A stretch of DNA of 64,000 nucleotides from Nitrospirillum amazonense (GTDB lineage Bacteria; Pseudomonadota; Alphaproteobacteria; Azospirillales; Azospirillaceae): assembly GCF_007828045.1 (NCBI RefSeq), contig NZ_VITN01000005.1, forward strand, positions 1 through 64,000. The letters run 5' to 3'. This document shows positions 47,852 through 56,281 of the stretch, in pieces; position 1 is the stretch's first letter; each line of letters opens with the position of its first letter. The translations under genes were made by a program, and so were the position numbers. The notes beneath the pieces were generated by a model. The model was not told the origin of the DNA and made no database searches. It worked only from the letters and a program-made list of their open reading frames with translations.

Positions 47852-48829
47852 TTAAACAGTCAGAACAATTTTGCCGACATGGCTGCTGCTTTCCATCAGC
47901 GCGTGCGCCGCCGCCGCCTCTTCCAAGGGGAAGGTCTTGAAGATGACCGGACGGACCTCTCCTCGCGCCAGCAGCGGCCACACCTTTTCCGCCAAGCTGG
48001 CGGCGATGGCGGCCTTCTCCTCCGCCGAACGCGGGCGCAGCGTCGATCCGGTCAGGACCAGGCGCTTGGTCATCACCGGCGCGATGTTCAGCGTCACCTT
48101 GGCCCCGCGCAGGAAGGCGATGGTGACGTGGCGGCCCTGGTCGGCCAGGGCGTCGATGTTGCGCGGCACATAATCGCCGCCCACCATGTCCAGGATGACG
48201 TCCACCCCCCGGCCGCCCGTCGCCTCCTTCACCACGGCGACGAAATCCTCCGCCTTGTAGTCGATGCCGCGATCGGCGCCGATGTCCTCACAGGCCTTGG
48301 CCTTGTCCGGCCCACCGGCGGTGGCGAAGACGCGGGCGCCGAAGGCCTTGGCCAGTTGGATGGCCGTGGTGCCGATGCCGCTGGTGCCGCCGTGGACCAG
48401 GAAGCTCTCCCCCGCCGCCAGCCGGCCGCGATCGAAGACATTGGTCCAGACGGTGAAGAAGGTTTCCGGCAGGGCGGCCGCCTCCACCATGCTGAAGCCT
48501 TCGGGCACGGGCAGGCACTGGCCGGCCGGCGCCACGGCATGGTCGGCATAACCGCCACCGTTGACCAAGGCGCAGACGGCGTCGCCCACGGTCCAGCCCG
48601 TCACCCCCTCGCCCAGCGCGGCGACGGTGCCCGCCACCTCCAGCCCCGGCAGGTCGGACGCGCCGGGCGGCGGCGGGTAGCTGCCGGCGCGCTGCAGGCA
48701 ATCCGGCCGGTTGACGCCGGCGGCGGCCACACGGATCAGGATCTGGCCCGGGCCCGGCTGCGGCGTCGGCCGCTCGATGGGCTTCAAAACCTCGGGACCG
48801 CCGGGTTGGGTGATGGCGATGGCGCGCAT
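47852..48829 (-). CDS. NAD(P)H-quinone oxidoreductase (zeta-crystallin/PIG3 type)
   Basis: A 325-residue zinc-free medium-chain oxidoreductase. MRAIAITQPGGPEVLKPIERPTPQPGPGQILIRVAAAGVNRPDCLQRAG is the start typical of the PIG3 subgroup, and the NADPH loop is LVHGGTSGIGTTAIQLAKAFGARVFATAGGPDKA. Members reduce quinones one electron at a time. It is divergent from a DUF1192 gene and upstream of the TrcR gene on the same strand, separated from it by 215 bp. Confidence 0.92.
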   Translation of the reverse strand: MRAIAITQPGGPEVLKPIERPTPQPGPGQILIRVAAAGVNRPDCLQRAGSYPPPPGASDLPGLEVAGTVAALGEGVTGWTVGDAVCALVNGGGYADHAVAPAGQCLPVPEGFSMVEAAALPETFFTVWTNVFDRGRLAAGESFLVHGGTSGIGTTAIQLAKAFGARVFATAGGPDKAKACEDIGADRGIDYKAEDFVAVVKEATGGRGVDVILDMVGGDYVPRNIDALADQGRHVTIAFLRGAKVTLNIAPVMTKRLVLTGSTLRPRSAEEKAAIAASLAEKVWPLLARGEVRPVIFKTFPLEEAAAAHALMESSSHVGKIVLTV

Positions 48830-48969
48830 GGCTGCAGGATCTCCGCGACTACGTCCGGCGGGGGATGGTCCCCTCGCCGCTTGGGGTCTTGCACCATGTA
48901 GGCCCCCGGCGGCACAGTGACAACCGACACGCCGGAGGGTCGGCCCTCCGCAGGAAAGGCAGCCGCCCC

Positions 48970-49155
48970 ATGGACACCGACGACATCGCCCCGCCGCCGA
49001 GCCGCCCCAGCAGCTTCCTGGACATCGCCCGCCTGTCGGTGGGGGAACTGCGCGAATACCGCAACAGCCTGGAAGCGGAGATCGCGCGGGTGGACGACGC
49101 CATCAAGGCCAAGCAGGCCTCGCTGAACGCCGCCGCCGCGTTTTTCAAAAGCTAG
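48970..49155 (+). CDS. DUF1192 family small protein
   Basis: A 61-residue alphaproteobacterial protein of unknown function. After an acidic start MDTDDIAPPP it has the family signature LSVGELREYRNSLEAEIARVDDAIKAKQASLNAAAAFFK, one long helix likely to form a coiled coil. ATG at 48970 gives the family N-terminus. Divergent from the quinone oxidoreductase gene; it converges on a methyltransferase gene 7 bp away. Confidence 0.88.
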   Translation: MDTDDIAPPPSRPSSFLDIARLSVGELREYRNSLEAEIARVDDAIKAKQASLNAAAAFFKS

Positions 49156-49162
49156 ACGGGCC

Positions 49163-49957
49163 CTAAACCGGTACAGCCTCGAAGGTCGCCGTGTCCAGGG
49201 TGAAGGTGCCATCGGCCTCGATGGCGAAATGCCCCGTGACGGCGTCCGCCATGCGCCCCTGCAGGGACCGGATGGCCGCCACATGGCTGTCCGGCGGGCT
49301 CATGCGCGCGACCCAGCTGGCGAACTCCAGGCGCAGGCGCCGCTGCGTCACGCTGGTGATACGGAAGCCCGCCCCCACCAGTGCTGTCCGCCATTCCGCC
49401 ACCGAGTAATTGCGGACATGCGACGGGTCGCGCAGCAGCTCGATGCTTTGCAGGAAGGTGTCCAGCAGCGGCTGGCCCGGCGTCACCACATCCATGAAGA
49501 CGGCGACGCCGCCCGGCTTCACCACCCGCCGCGCCTCCCTCAGGCCCGCCGGCAAGTCCGGCCAGTGGTGGGCGCTGTAGCGGCTGACCACGGCGCAGAA
49601 GTCGGCGTCATCGGCCGGCACGGCATCGGCACGGCCCACCCGCGTCTCGATATTGGCCAGGCCCCGCCGTCCGGCCTCCGCCGCCACGGCGGCCAGCATG
49701 TCGGACGATAGGTCGCAGGCGACCACCTGGCCCACATGCGGCGCCACGGTGAAGGCGACGTGTCCGCCGCCACAGCCCAAGTCCAGGACCGTCTTGTAGC
49801 CCTTGCCCACCACCAGGTCGGCCAGCTGCCGCAAATCCTCCCCCTGGGCGTGGACGGCGCTGGCGACATAGGCGGCGGCCTGCGGCCCGAATTGGCCGGC
49901 CACCAGCGATTCCTGGTCGCGGCCCCCAACCGTTTGAGGTGCGTGCTGGGTGATCAT
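49163..49957 (-). CDS. Class I SAM-dependent methyltransferase (UbiE-like)
   Basis: A 264-residue methyltransferase. Motif I is VLDLGCGGGHVAFTVA (about 58-73), motif II VVACDLSSDMLAAV, and the post-I region ADFCAVVSRYSAHHWPDLPAGLREARRVVKPGGVAVFMDVVTPG is typical of UbiE/Methyltransf_11 enzymes. The substrate is unknown. It is divergent from an XRE regulator with two CTGGTAYCAG sites between them, so its expression is likely controlled by that protein. Not obviously BioC, although the biotin locus is near. Confidence 0.87.
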   Translation of the reverse strand: MITQHAPQTVGGRDQESLVAGQFGPQAAAYVASAVHAQGEDLRQLADLVVGKGYKTVLDLGCGGGHVAFTVAPHVGQVVACDLSSDMLAAVAAEAGRRGLANIETRVGRADAVPADDADFCAVVSRYSAHHWPDLPAGLREARRVVKPGGVAVFMDVVTPGQPLLDTFLQSIELLRDPSHVRNYSVAEWRTALVGAGFRITSVTQRRLRLEFASWVARMSPPDSHVAAIRSLQGRMADAVTGHFAIEADGTFTLDTATFEAVPV

Positions 49958-50030
49958 TCCCTACTCCGTTTCTTGGTCAAGACTGCCCCCGGTTCGGCGG
50001 GGCGGAACGGCAGGATGACAGCGCCTTAAA

Positions 50031-50063
50031 CTGGTACCAGATCCGGGTTTATACTGGTATCAG
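50031..50063. promoter_or_regulatory. Twin operator sites CTGGTAYCAG
   Basis: Two near-identical 10-bp palindromes, CTGGTACCAG (50031-50040, perfect) and CTGGTATCAG (50054-50063, one mismatch), each preceded by A, lie 23 bp apart, about two helix turns. They sit between the divergent methyltransferase and XRE genes. Confidence 0.65.
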
Positions 50064-50094
50064 CCGCTACCACCTTACTTTAAGGCCCACGCCC

Positions 50095-50919
50095 ATGGAC
50101 ATCCTGGACACCTCGAAACGGCGCGAGTTGGGGGAGTTTGTGCGGGCGCAAAGGGAGCGGCTGTCGCCGGCGGCCCTGGGCCTGGCGCCCGGCCCCCGCC
50201 GCCGCACGCCGGGCCTGCGGCGGGAGGAGCTGGCGCAGCTGAGCGGGGTCAGCGTCACTTGGTACACCTGGATCGAGCAGGGCCGCGATGTCTCCATCTC
50301 CCCCGGCGCCCTGGCCCGCCTGGCGGTAGCCCTGCGCCTGTCGGCGGCGGAACGCGCCTATCTGTTCGACCTGGCGGGCAAGCGCGACCCGGACGGGGCC
50401 GCCACCGGGGATGACGCGCCGGTGCCGGCGGCGCTGGACGCCCTGGTGCGGGGCATCACCCACCCCGCTTATCTGCTGGGCCGAACCTGGAACGCCCTGG
50501 CCTGGAACGCCGCCGCCGCGCGCCTGTTCACCGGCTGGCTGACCCCGCCGGACCAGGGGAACGACCGCAACCAGCTGCGCTATCTGTTCCTGAACCCCGC
50601 CGCCCAGGCCCTGATCCCCGATTGGACGGAGCGGGCGCGGCGGGTGGTGGCGGAGTTTCGGGTGGATTACAGCCACCACCTGAATGATCCCGGAATGCGG
50701 GCGCTGGTGGCGGACCTCAACCAGCGCAGCCCCCTGTTCGCCGACCTCTGGCACGCCCACGCCGTCACCGCCCGGGCCGGTGGCGAGCGCGCCTTCCACC
50801 ACCCGGCCGACGGCCCCCTGCGTTATGAGCAACTGACCTTCACCCTGGCGGGACAGGCGGATGTGAAGCTGGTGACGTTGGTGCCCACGGGGGTGCCCAC
50901 GGGGGTGCCGGCCGGCTGA
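50095..50919 (+). CDS. XRE-family regulator with MmyB-like ligand domain
   Basis: A 274-residue regulator. The helix-turn-helix (about 8-90) reads RTPGLRREELAQLSGVSVTWYTWIEQGRDVSISPGALARLAVALRLSAAERAYLFDLAG, the hallmark of the MmyB group; the C-terminal PAS-like ligand-binding domain (about 105-265) includes LGRTWNALAWNAAAARLF and FADLWHAH. MmyB-type proteins often control an adjacent oxidoreductase or methyltransferase gene. The final residues repeat GVPTG twice by a short DNA repeat (GTGCCCACGGGG). It is divergent from a methyltransferase gene over twin palindromes. Confidence 0.9.
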   Translation: MDILDTSKRRELGEFVRAQRERLSPAALGLAPGPRRRTPGLRREELAQLSGVSVTWYTWIEQGRDVSISPGALARLAVALRLSAAERAYLFDLAGKRDPDGAATGDDAPVPAALDALVRGITHPAYLLGRTWNALAWNAAAARLFTGWLTPPDQGNDRNQLRYLFLNPAAQALIPDWTERARRVVAEFRVDYSHHLNDPGMRALVADLNQRSPLFADLWHAHAVTARAGGERAFHHPADGPLRYEQLTFTLAGQADVKLVTLVPTGVPTGVPAG

Positions 50920-51135
50920 TCAGGCCGGGACTCGCGCCTTCACCCACAAGAGCGCCGCGACGCGCAGCGCGCTGGACAGGTTGCCGTCGCGGTTGCCGTC
51001 GATCTCCTCCACCAGGGCATTGATCGACAGCCCGCGGGCCACAGCCATGTCCTTCAGCGTTTCCCAGAACGGCTCCTCCAGCGTCACGCTGGTGGGGTGG
51101 CCGGCGATCAGGACGGAACGCTTGCGCAAGGTCAT
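50920..51135 (-). CDS. Ribbon-helix-helix domain protein (RHH_4 type)
   Basis: A 71-residue small DNA-binding protein: MTLRKRSVLIAGHPTSVTLEEPFWETLKDMAVARGLSINALVEEIDGNRDGNLSSALRVAALLWVKARVPA. The strand RKRSVLIAGHPTSVTLEEPFW plus helices ETLKDMAVARG and SINALVEEID match the alphaproteobacterial RHH_4 family. The ATG at 51135 overlaps the stop codon of bioA (ATGA), so it is the last gene of the bioBA transcript. It could regulate its own operon; that is inference. Confidence 0.85.
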   Translation of the reverse strand: MTLRKRSVLIAGHPTSVTLEEPFWETLKDMAVARGLSINALVEEIDGNRDGNLSSALRVAALLWVKARVPA

Positions 51136-52442
51136 GCGGTGGCTCGCTGATGCTCGGTCACGGCGTCGACCACGGCCCGGGTGAGGAAGGCCAGGTCGTC
51201 GGCGTCCATGGTGTAGGACGGGGTAAGGTAGACGATGCGGCCGAAGGGCCGGACCCAGACGCCCCGGTCGATCAAGCGCCGCTTCAGGCCGTTCATGTCG
51301 GCGATGCGCTCCAGCTCCACCACGCCGATGGCGCCCAGGGTACGCACGTCCGTCACGCCGGGCAGGTCGCGGCAGGGCTCCAGGCCCGCCGCCAGGCCCT
51401 GCGAGATCGCGGCCACCTGGGCCAGCCGGGGCTCGCTCTCGAACAGGTCGAGGGAGGCGTTGGCGGCGGCGCAGGCCAGGGGGTTGGCCATGTAGGTGGG
51501 GCCGTGCATCAGCGCCGCCTGGGCGTTGTCCGACCAGAAGGCCTGGAACACACGGTCGCTGGCCACGGTGGCGGCCAGGGCCATGGTGCCGCCGGTCAGG
51601 GCCTTGGACAGGGTGATGATGTCCGGCACCACCCCGGCGGCCTGGCACGCGACCATTGTGCCGGTGCGGCCGAAGCCGGTGAAGATCTCATCGAAGATCA
51701 GCAGCAAGCCGTGGCGGTCGGCGGCGGCGCGCAAGGTGCGCAGCACCTGGGCGTCATGGAACAGCATGCCCCCCGCCCCCTGCACCAGCGGTTCCACCAG
51801 GATGGCGGACAGGGTGTGGGCATGCTGGGCCAGGTCGCGCTCAAACCGCGCCGTGGATTCCTCATCCACCGGCAGGTCCAGGATAAGGTGTTCGGGCAGC
51901 AATCCTGAGAACAGGCTGTGCATGCCCTCCTCCGGGTCGCACACCGCCATGGTGGCGATGGTGTCGCCGTGATAGCCGCCACGGAAAGCCGCCAGCTTGG
52001 TGCGGCCGGGCACGCCCCGGTTCAGCCAATATTGCGTCGCCATCTTCATGGCGATCTCGACGGAGACGGAACCGCTGTCGCAGAAGAACACGCGGTTCAG
52101 GTCGCCGGGCAGCAGCGCGGCCAAGCGCGTGGCCAGGGTATAGGCGGGCTCATGCGCCAGGCCGCCGAACATGACGTGCGGCATGCGCGCCAGCTGTTCA
52201 GCCACCTTTTCGCGGATGTGGGGGTGGTTGTAGCCGTGGCAGGCCGTCCACCAGCTGGCCACCCCATCCACCAAGCGCCGGCCATCGGCCAGGGTCAGGC
52301 GCACCCCCTCCGTCGCCACCACGGGCAGGGGCGGCAGCGCCGTCTTCATCTGGGTATAGGGCAGCCAGATATGCCGTCCGCCCTTCTGAAACCAATCGTT
52401 CCGACCCTCATTCCGGACGGGAAACGATTCAGGATTAGCCAT
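51132..52442 (-). CDS. bioA: Adenosylmethionine-8-amino-7-oxononanoate aminotransferase
   Basis: A 436-residue PLP aminotransferase of biotin synthesis, making 7,8-diaminopelargonate from KAPA with SAM as amino donor. It starts WFQKGGRHIWLPYTQMKTA, the BioA signature, with the substrate residues in VASWWTACHGYNHP and the PLP Lys in ITLSKALTGGTMALAAT. ATG at 52442 lies 2 bp after the bioB stop; a start at 52457 would overlap bioB. Second gene of bioBA-RHH. Confidence 0.95.
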   Translation of the reverse strand: MANPESFPVRNEGRNDWFQKGGRHIWLPYTQMKTALPPLPVVATEGVRLTLADGRRLVDGVASWWTACHGYNHPHIREKVAEQLARMPHVMFGGLAHEPAYTLATRLAALLPGDLNRVFFCDSGSVSVEIAMKMATQYWLNRGVPGRTKLAAFRGGYHGDTIATMAVCDPEEGMHSLFSGLLPEHLILDLPVDEESTARFERDLAQHAHTLSAILVEPLVQGAGGMLFHDAQVLRTLRAAADRHGLLLIFDEIFTGFGRTGTMVACQAAGVVPDIITLSKALTGGTMALAATVASDRVFQAFWSDNAQAALMHGPTYMANPLACAAANASLDLFESEPRLAQVAAISQGLAAGLEPCRDLPGVTDVRTLGAIGVVELERIADMNGLKRRLIDRGVWVRPFGRIVYLTPSYTMDADDLAFLTRAVVDAVTEHQRATA

Positions 52443-52444
52443 GA

Positions 52445-53518
52445 TCAGTGGCCGCACGCCCCGGAGCAGCCATCCTCAGCGTGGTGGGCATGGTCCTCAT
52501 CGGTGCCGCCCTCTTCCACAATGTCCATGGTGGTCATGCCCAGGCGGGCCAGCAGCCGCTTGTCATGGTCCGCCAACGGGTTGGCGGTGGTCAGCAGCTT
52601 GGGCCCATAGAAGATGGAATTGGCGCCGGCCAGGAAGCACAGGGCCTGGGTCTCATCGCTCATGCCCTCGCGGCCGGCCGACAGGCGGACCATGGAGGCC
52701 GGCATGGTGATGCGGGCCACGGCGATGGTGCGCACGAAATCGATCGCATCCAACGCGTCCTTGCCGCCCAAAGGGGTGCCGTCCACCTTCATCAGCATGT
52801 TGATCGGCACGCTTTCGGGATGCTGCGGCAGGGTGGCCAGCGTGTGGATCATGCCCACGCGGTCGGTCAGATCCTCCCCCATGCCGACGATGCCGCCGCA
52901 GCAGACGTTGATGCCGGCCTCACGCACGTTGGCCAGGGTGTCCAGCCGATCCTGGTAGGTGCGGGTGGTGATGACGTTGCCGTAATACTCGGGCGAGGTG
53001 TCGATGTTGTGGTTGTAATAGTCCAGGCCCGCTTCCTTCAGCCGCAGGGCCTGGCCGGCGTTCAGCATGCCCAGCGTGACGCAGGATTCCATGCCCAGCG
53101 CCTTCACACCCTCAACCATGGCGCAGACCGATTCCAGATCCTGGTCCTTGGGGCTGCGCCAGGCGGCCCCCATGCAGAAGCGGGTGGCGCCAGCGTCCTT
53201 GGCGGCCTTGGCCTCGGCCAGCACCTTCCGCACCTCCATAAGCTTGGACGCCTTCAGGCCCGTCTCATGGTGCGCGCTCTGCGAGCAATAGCCGCAGTCC
53301 TCCGGGCAGCCACCGGTCTTGATGGACAGCAGGGTGGAGATCTGGACCTGGGTGGGGTCGAAGCGGCGGCGATGCACGGCGGCGGCCCGGAACACCAGCT
53401 CGGTGAAGGGCAGGTCGAACAGCGCCTGGATCTCGGCGCGCGTCCAGTCGGTGCGCACGTCGTCGCTATCCAAAACCGGGGCGAAGGCGGCGGGGCGGCT
53501 GATGTCGATGGCGGTCAC
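52445..53518 (-). CDS. bioB: Biotin synthase
   Basis: A 357-residue radical SAM enzyme that inserts sulphur into dethiobiotin. The [4Fe-4S] motif is [13 protein letters not shown] (C-x3-C-x2-C), followed by [18 protein letters not shown] and [12 protein letters not shown]. The C-terminus carries an unusual His/Cys-rich tail ([18 protein letters not shown]), which could bind metal; its role is unknown. GTG at 53518 with AAGGAA 8 nt upstream is preferred over the longer frame, whose extra part contains a DNA repeat encoding PGIPPGIP. First gene of the transcript; divergent from bioF. Confidence 0.95.
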   Translation of the reverse strand: MTAIDISRPAAFAPVLDSDDVRTDWTRAEIQALFDLPFTELVFRAAAVHRRRFDPTQVQISTLLSIKTGGCPEDCGYCSQSAHHETGLKASKLMEVRKVLAEAKAAKDAGATRFCMGAAWRSPKDQDLESVCAMVEGVKALGMESCVTLGMLNAGQALRLKEAGLDYYNHNIDTSPEYYGNVITTRTYQDRLDTLANVREAGINVCCGGIVGMGEDLTDRVGMIHTLATLPQHPESVPINMLMKVDGTPLGGKDALDAIDFVRTIAVARITMPASMVRLSAGREGMSDETQALCFLAGANSIFYGPKLLTTANPLADHDKRLLARLGMTTMDIVEEGGTDEDHAHHAEDGCSGACGH

Positions 53519-53733
53519 GGGTGCGTTTCCTTGGGGAATACCGGGGGGAATACCGGGGCCGGGCCGAAGCTCCAGGCCAGCCCGCACCTAACGGCAGCGG
53601 CGGGGACCGGTCAAGAAAAACTGGACCCCACGCCGATGGCTTTGGGCCGCAACCCAGGCGCCGCACTTTCGCACGCGTATCGCGGACTCTTGCGGCTAAG
53701 CTCCGGCCGACCTTCTCAATCAATGGCCCGCCC

Positions 53734-54915
53734 ATGCAGTCCCTGACCGAATTCGCCGAGGCCAAGCTGGCCGAGATGGACGCCGCCTCGCTGCGCCGCC
53801 GACTGGTGGAGAGCGACCGGGACGGCGACGGCGGCCTTTGGATCACGCGCGGCGGCCGGCGCCTGCTGTCCTTTTCCTGCAACGATTACCTGAACCTGGC
53901 CCACGACCCTCGGGTGAAGGCGGCGGCCGTGGCGGCGGTGGAGCGGTACGGCGTGGGGGCTGCCGCCTCACGCTTGGTGACCGGCAACCACCCGCTCTAT
54001 ACCGTGCTGGAGCAGAAGCTGGCGGCCCTGAAGGGGACGGAGGCGGCCTGCGTCTTCGGCTCCGGCTATCTGGCCAACGCCGGCATCATTCCCACCTTCG
54101 TGGGGCCTAAGGATCTGGTGGTGGTGGATGAGTTGGCGCACGCCTGCATCTGGGCGGGCGCCAAGCTGTCCGGCGCCACCCTGCGCGTCTTCCGCCATAA
54201 CGACGTGGACCATGCCGCCCAGGTGCTGGCCACCTACCGGCCCCGCCACGGCCGCGCCCTGCTGGTGACGGACGGCGTCTTTTCCATGGACGGGGATCTC
54301 GCCCCCCTGCCCGCCCTGGCCAGCCTGTGCGAGCGGCACGACACCTGGCTGATGACCGACGATGCCCACGGTATCGGCGTGCTGGCCCAGGGCCGGGGTT
54401 CCAGCTTCGCCTTTGGCGACAAGCCGCTGGTACCGCTGCAGATGGGCACCTTGAGCAAGGCGGTGGGCGGCTATGGCGGCTATCTCTGCGCGTCCCAGGC
54501 GGTCATCGACCTGGTGAAGACCCGCGCCCGCACGCTGATCTATTCCACCGGCCTGCCCCCCGCCACGGTGGCGGGCGCCATCGCGGCGCTGGACATCATC
54601 CAGGGTGACCCCGGCCTGTGCGCCCTGCCCGTGGCCAAGGCCCGGCGGTTCACCACCCTGTTGAACCTGCCCGCCGCCGAAAGCCCCATCGTGCCCATCG
54701 TGCTGGGCGGCGCCGAAGTGACCTTGCGGGCCCAGCGCCTGCTGGAGGAGGAGGGCCTGCTGGTCACCGCCATCCGCCCGCCCACCGTGCCGGACGGCAC
54801 CGCCCGCCTGCGCGTCACCTTCACCGCCCGCACGCCGGATACGGAGATCGAGCGCCTGGCCGGCCTGATCCGCGACCGCATCCTGCCGCTTCAATGTGTC
54901 GAGAACCTCGAATGA
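53734..54915 (+). CDS. bioF: 8-amino-7-oxononanoate synthase
   Basis: A 393-residue PLP enzyme joining pimeloyl-ACP or pimeloyl-CoA with alanine. After LLSFSCNDYLNLAHDPRVKAAAVAAVERYGVGAAASRLVTGNHPLY, the PLP Lys is in MGTLSKAVGGYGGYLCAS and the Asp motif in MTDDAHGIGVLAQGRG. Length matches BioF. ATG at 53734 gives the usual start. Its stop overlaps the bioD start (ATGA), so the two are translated together. Divergent from bioB across 215 bp. Confidence 0.95.
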   Translation: MQSLTEFAEAKLAEMDAASLRRRLVESDRDGDGGLWITRGGRRLLSFSCNDYLNLAHDPRVKAAAVAAVERYGVGAAASRLVTGNHPLYTVLEQKLAALKGTEAACVFGSGYLANAGIIPTFVGPKDLVVVDELAHACIWAGAKLSGATLRVFRHNDVDHAAQVLATYRPRHGRALLVTDGVFSMDGDLAPLPALASLCERHDTWLMTDDAHGIGVLAQGRGSSFAFGDKPLVPLQMGTLSKAVGGYGGYLCASQAVIDLVKTRARTLIYSTGLPPATVAGAIAALDIIQGDPGLCALPVAKARRFTTLLNLPAAESPIVPIVLGGAEVTLRAQRLLEEEGLLVTAIRPPTVPDGTARLRVTFTARTPDTEIERLAGLIRDRILPLQCVENLE

Positions 54916-55610
54916 CCGTCCCCGCCTTCTTCGTCACCGCCACCGGCACCGACATCGGCAAGACCTTCGTGACATCCGGCCTGGTGCGCCGCCTGCGCGC
55001 CAAGGGCATCGCCGCCGCCGCCCTTAAACCGGTGGTCAGCGGCATCGATGTGGAGGACGCCGCCAGCCTGGCGGCCAGCGACCCCGCCCAGCTGCTGGCC
55101 GCCATGGGCCGCCCGGTAACACCCGCCGAGGTGGCACGCGTCAGCCCGCACCGCTACGCCGCCCCCCTGTCGCCCGACATGGCGGCGGCGCGCGAGGGCC
55201 GTCCCCTGGATGTGGACGGCATGATCGAATGGTGCCGGGAAAAGGCGGCCTTCGCCGCCGCCCCGCTGTTCGTGGAGGGCGTGGGCGGCGCCATGGTGCC
55301 GCTGGACGACAGCCGCACGGTGCTGGACTGGATGGTGGCGCTGGACCTGCCCCTCCTCTTGGTCACCGGCAGCTATCTCGGCACCCTCAGCCACACGCTG
55401 ACCGCCCTGGACGTGCTGGCCCGCCGGGGCCTGAAAGTCGCCGCCATCGCCGTCAGCGCCACCCCCGGCGCCACCGTGCCCATGGCCGAAACCCTGGCCA
55501 CCCTGACCCGCTTCGCCCCCGGCATCCCGCTGGCGGCGGTGCCGAGGGTGGACCGGGTGGAAGAGGCGGACGCAGCGTTCGACGCGCTGCTGGCGACGTT
55601 GGGGCTGTGA
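54912..55610 (+). CDS. bioD: Dethiobiotin synthetase
   Basis: A 232-residue P-loop enzyme closing the ureido ring with CO2 and ATP. The P-loop is FVTATGTDIGKTFVTSGL, the diaminopelargonate-binding KPVVSGID, and the metal/loop FVEGVGGAMVPLDDSRTVLDW. It completes bioF-bioA-bioD-bioB in this window; bioC and bioH, which make the pimeloyl precursor, are absent. Start overlaps bioF stop. Confidence 0.95.
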   Translation: MTVPAFFVTATGTDIGKTFVTSGLVRRLRAKGIAAAALKPVVSGIDVEDAASLAASDPAQLLAAMGRPVTPAEVARVSPHRYAAPLSPDMAAAREGRPLDVDGMIEWCREKAAFAAAPLFVEGVGGAMVPLDDSRTVLDWMVALDLPLLLVTGSYLGTLSHTLTALDVLARRGLKVAAIAVSATPGATVPMAETLATLTRFAPGIPLAAVPRVDRVEEADAAFDALLATLGL

Positions 55611-55613
55611 GGA

Positions 55614-56021
55614 TCAGGCGCTCTTGCGCCCCGCGTCCCGCAAGGTCAGGGAAGATATATAGCCGGACCGGGTTTCCCCCGCCGCCTTGGCCAAGTTGTC
55701 CAGGCGGCGCAGGATGCGGCGCGGCAAGGTGATGTTCACCCGTTCCACCTTGTCATCCAACAGGGCGGGATCGACCTCGATCATGGCGAATATCCAGCCG
55801 GCATAGTCGGGGTTGGCCCGTAGCGCCTCCAGGGGAGAGGCGGATGGAACAGCCCCCCCCTCATCCAGCGTGGCGTCCAGCCAGGCGGCGGCCGCTTCCG
55901 CCGCTGCCTCCAGCGCCTCATCCAGAGTATCGCCAGCGGAGAAACAGCCGGGCAGATCGGGAACGACCACGCCATAGGCGGTGGCCTCATCACCCGGCTC
56001 GATCACTACGGGATACCGCAT
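55614..56021 (-). CDS. hicB: HicB-family antitoxin
   Basis: A 135-residue HicB antitoxin. The N-terminal part has the degenerate RNase H fold (MRYPVVIEPGDEATAYGVVVPDLPGCFSAGDTLDEALEAAAEAAAAWLDAT, with the DLPGC motif). The C-terminal part is a ribbon-helix-helix (ERVNITLPRRILRRLDNLAKAAGETRSGYISSL) that should bind the operon's operator. It lies 21 bp after hicA, in toxin-first order, and ends 3 bp from bioD on the opposite strand. Confidence 0.92.
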   Translation of the reverse strand: MRYPVVIEPGDEATAYGVVVPDLPGCFSAGDTLDEALEAAAEAAAAWLDATLDEGGAVPSASPLEALRANPDYAGWIFAMIEVDPALLDDKVERVNITLPRRILRRLDNLAKAAGETRSGYISSLTLRDAGRKSA

Positions 56022-56042
56022 CCTGTCCTCCGACGTTGGGCG

Positions 56043-56237
56043 TCACAGCACCGCTTGCTTGCGGATGGCGGCGACCAAGCCCATGCCCAAATCCTTCTTG
56101 GGGTGCGGCACCACAACAGTGCCCGGGCGGTGCGGGTATTTGAAAATGTGATGCGATCCCCGCACCCGATCCAATACCCAACCCGCCGCTTGCAACTCCC
56201 GAATGAGGTCGGCGCTTCTTATGTGTATGATACACAC
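56043..56237 (-). CDS. hicA: HicA-family toxin
   Basis: A 64-residue mRNA interferase of the HicA double-stranded RNA-binding fold. ADLIRELQAAGWVLDRVRGSHHIFKYPHRPGTVVVPHPKKDLGMGLVAAIRKQA carries the conserved GSHH catalytic His. The GTG at 56237 is the only good start. It lies inside a 15-bp palindrome (56222-56236), so a repressor binding there would also cover the start. The ribosome site is weak, which suits a toxin. Confidence 0.9.
   Translation of the reverse strand: MCIIHIRSADLIRELQAAGWVLDRVRGSHHIFKYPHRPGTVVVPHPKKDLGMGLVAAIRKQAVL
56222..56236. promoter_or_regulatory. hicAB operator palindrome
   Basis: TGTGTAT-G-ATACACA is a perfect 15-bp palindrome at the hicA start codon, as expected for an operator bound by the ribbon-helix-helix domain of HicB. 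Confidence 0.7.
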
Positions 56238-56281
56238 CGACTGGAAGGTGGGACAGGGAAAACGCCGAAGCGGATTAAACC

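Noticed and set aside
49163..49957. Methyltransferase near the bio genes as a possible BioC
   Set aside because: It lacks the BioC-type N-terminus, is separated from bioBA by a divergent regulator, and carries its own operator pair.
50880..50915. Repeated GTGCCCACGGGG at the end of the XRE gene
   Set aside because: A two-copy in-frame micro-repeat adding GVPTG to the C-terminus; likely replication slippage without function.
53533..53554. Tandem copies of GGGGAATACC upstream of bioB
   Set aside because: Only two short copies 12 bp apart, with no dyad symmetry; not convincing as an operator.
53519..53733. BioR binding site between bioB and bioF
   Set aside because: The expected TTATNNATAA-type palindrome of alphaproteobacterial BioR is absent from the gap.
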